Shown here: piece by piece, positions 5,264 through 6,336 of the stretch
Position numbering within the stretch: the stretch's first letter is position 1
Layout: every line of letters starts with the position of its first letter
DNA from: Acidobacteriota bacterium
Lineage (GTDB): Bacteria; Acidobacteriota; Terriglobia; Terriglobales; Acidobacteriaceae
Direction: 5' to 3'
Length of the DNA: 6,336 nt
NCBI GenBank assembly: GCA_021810175.1
Contig: JAJZJJ010000179.1
Coordinates: 1 to 6,336 of the forward strand
Position numbers and translations under genes: made by a program
The notes under the pieces: generated by a model
What the model was told of the DNA's origin: nothing
Database searches by the model: none
Seen by the model: the letters and a program-made list of their open reading frames with translations, nothing else

Positions 5264-6336
5264 TTACGGCGCGCCGGATCCGACGGAGCGGCTCTCGGTG
5301 ATGTAGTTGAGGGAGCCGTTGGTGGTCTGAGCGGGATATTCGGAGCGGACGTGGATGTCGACGATGTTGCCCTGCATCTCCGGGGTCGCGCTGATGACAT
5401 CGGTGTCGGTACGGATGATGGTCAGATAGGGGCTGTTTTGCGAAGCCACATAGACCTTGCCGATGGGGTAGTTGTAAATGGAAGCGATGGCGTGGGGGTT
5501 GGAACTGAGTGGGATGGTCTTCTCGACGGTATAGTCCCTGAGGCTGACGATGGAGACGCTGCCTGGGATTCCTTTGGCGATATCTCCCTGGTTGGCGACA
5601 TAGACGCGGCTGCCATCCTGCAGCACCGTAACTTCGACGGGATGGAGGCCGACGGGGACGGTGGCGAGAACGGTTCCGAAGGTGGCGGCGTCGTTGCCGT
5701 AAATGTCGAGCGGGATGGAAATGATGCTGATGGTGTTGGAGTCGTAATTGGCAGTAACGAGGAGCTGGCCATTGCGATAGTAGTCAGCGTAGACGGGGCC
5801 GGCACCGACCTTGATGGTGGGATGGGCGGCATCGATGGCATTGAGCTGGGAGTTGATGACGGTCACGGTGCCGCTGCCGCGGTTCATGATGAAGACACGC
5901 TGGAGGTCGGGGGTCATGAAGCCGTAGACGGGGCAGACGCCGAGGGGAAGCCTCGCGGAAATGGTGTTGGCGGCGGTCTCGATGGCATCGGCTTCGCCAT
6001 CGACGGTCACCGCGGAGGGATTGGCGCAGTCGCCCCATGCGGGCTGAGCGCCGCCGCCGGAATTGCCCTGGCTGATGGCGTAGATGCGTTCGCCGGCACT
6101 GTAGCCGACGAGATTGATGAGCGAGGGCGCGACGGGAATCTCCTGCTTGAGGCCGGCGGGCGAACTGGTGAGCTGAGCGACGCAGTTAGTGGTGAGGCAG
6201 GTTGGGCCATGGAGGCCGGATTCGGTGACGTAGAGGCTGCTGTTGGCAAAGAGGGTGTTGGTGGGGGCGGAGCCGGGCAGGAGGGTACTATTCTGCACGT
6301 ACTGGGTTTGGAGATTGCCGGAGGTGGCCTCGGCGG
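5264..6336 (-). CDS. YVTN/lactonase-like beta-propeller protein, C-terminal part
   Basis: This gene is cut by the right edge of the window; 356 C-terminal residues are visible and the frame is still open at 6336. A GTG at 6298 is in frame but sits inside the protein (preceded by AEATSGNLQTQY), so it is not taken as the start. Repeated blade motifs are visible, such as RVFIMNRGSGTVTVINSQ, LLVTANYDSNTISIISIP, RVYVANQGD with SVSIVSL, and KVYVASQNSPYLTIIRTD. Their roughly 40- to 60-residue period is that of YVTN/YncE-like propellers. Four Cys residues in the first third (CLTTNC, DC, VC) suggest disulfides and an extracytoplasmic place, but the signal peptide region is outside the window. Function is unknown; propellers of this kind usually bind ligands or proteins, and some are lactonase-like enzymes. 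The C-terminus ends ESRSVGSGAP with TAA. Confidence 0.85.
   Translation of the reverse strand, partial: AEATSGNLQTQYVQNSTLLPGSAPTNTLFANSSLYVTESGLHGPTCLTTNCVAQLTSSPAGLKQEIPVAPSLINLVGYSAGERIYAISQGNSGGGAQPAWGDCANPSAVTVDGEADAIETAANTISARLPLGVCPVYGFMTPDLQRVFIMNRGSGTVTVINSQLNAIDAAHPTIKVGAGPVYADYYRNGQLLVTANYDSNTISIISIPLDIYGNDAATFGTVLATVPVGLHPVEVTVLQDGSRVYVANQGDIAKGIPGSVSIVSLRDYTVEKTIPLSSNPHAIASIYNYPIGKVYVASQNSPYLTIIRTDTDVISATPEMQGNIVDIHVRSEYPAQTTNGSLNYITESRSVGSGAP

Overview
The window looks like chromosomal DNA from a high-G+C, diderm (LPS-making) bacterium. An Acidobacteriota (Terriglobia/Acidobacteriaceae-like) source is my best guess, from the combination of an lpxD gene, an ExbB/ExbD pair, a DrrAB-like ABC exporter and a YVTN-type secreted beta-propeller, plus general sequence flavour. 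I could not test this with a search. All seven genes lie on the minus strand, so transcription runs from high to low coordinates, and the plus strand is visibly richer in G than C.

In transcription order: (1) 6336-5264, the C-terminal part of a YVTN/lactonase-like beta-propeller protein that runs off the right edge, followed by a 10-bp stem-loop. (2) 5186-4179, lpxD, a lipid A biosynthesis acyltransferase with its catalytic His and signature motifs intact. (3) 4080-3277, a stand-alone receiver-PAS protein with no DNA-binding or kinase output. (4) 3136-2348, an ABC-2 type exporter ATPase. (5) 2347-2105, a 243-bp spacer full of ~15-nt repeats arranged as two 70-nt arms in inverted orientation. 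(6) 2104-1358, the ABC-2 permease. (7) 1285-494 and 507-70, exbB and exbD, overlapping by 14 nt. Immediately after the exbD stop the plus strand carries a textbook G-quadruplex pattern.

Most of the genes concern the cell envelope: LpxD builds the lipid A anchor, the ABC pair is a probable drug/lipid/polyketide-type exporter, ExbB/ExbD convert proton-motive force into work on an outer-membrane partner not encoded here, and the propeller is probably extracytoplasmic. The ABC pair, exbB and exbD could be one transcript, but the gaps (243 and 72 bp) leave that open.

The genes themselves are ordinary. The least explained element is the repeat spacer between the ABC ATPase and permease. Its two arms have equal length, matching unit order and a shared variant unit at the same distance from the centre, so it reads as one designed or duplicated inverted structure rather than scattered repeats. 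Related single units occur at the ATPase stop codon, upstream of the ATPase and upstream of exbB. I saw no tRNA, rRNA, CRISPR array, transposase or integrase.
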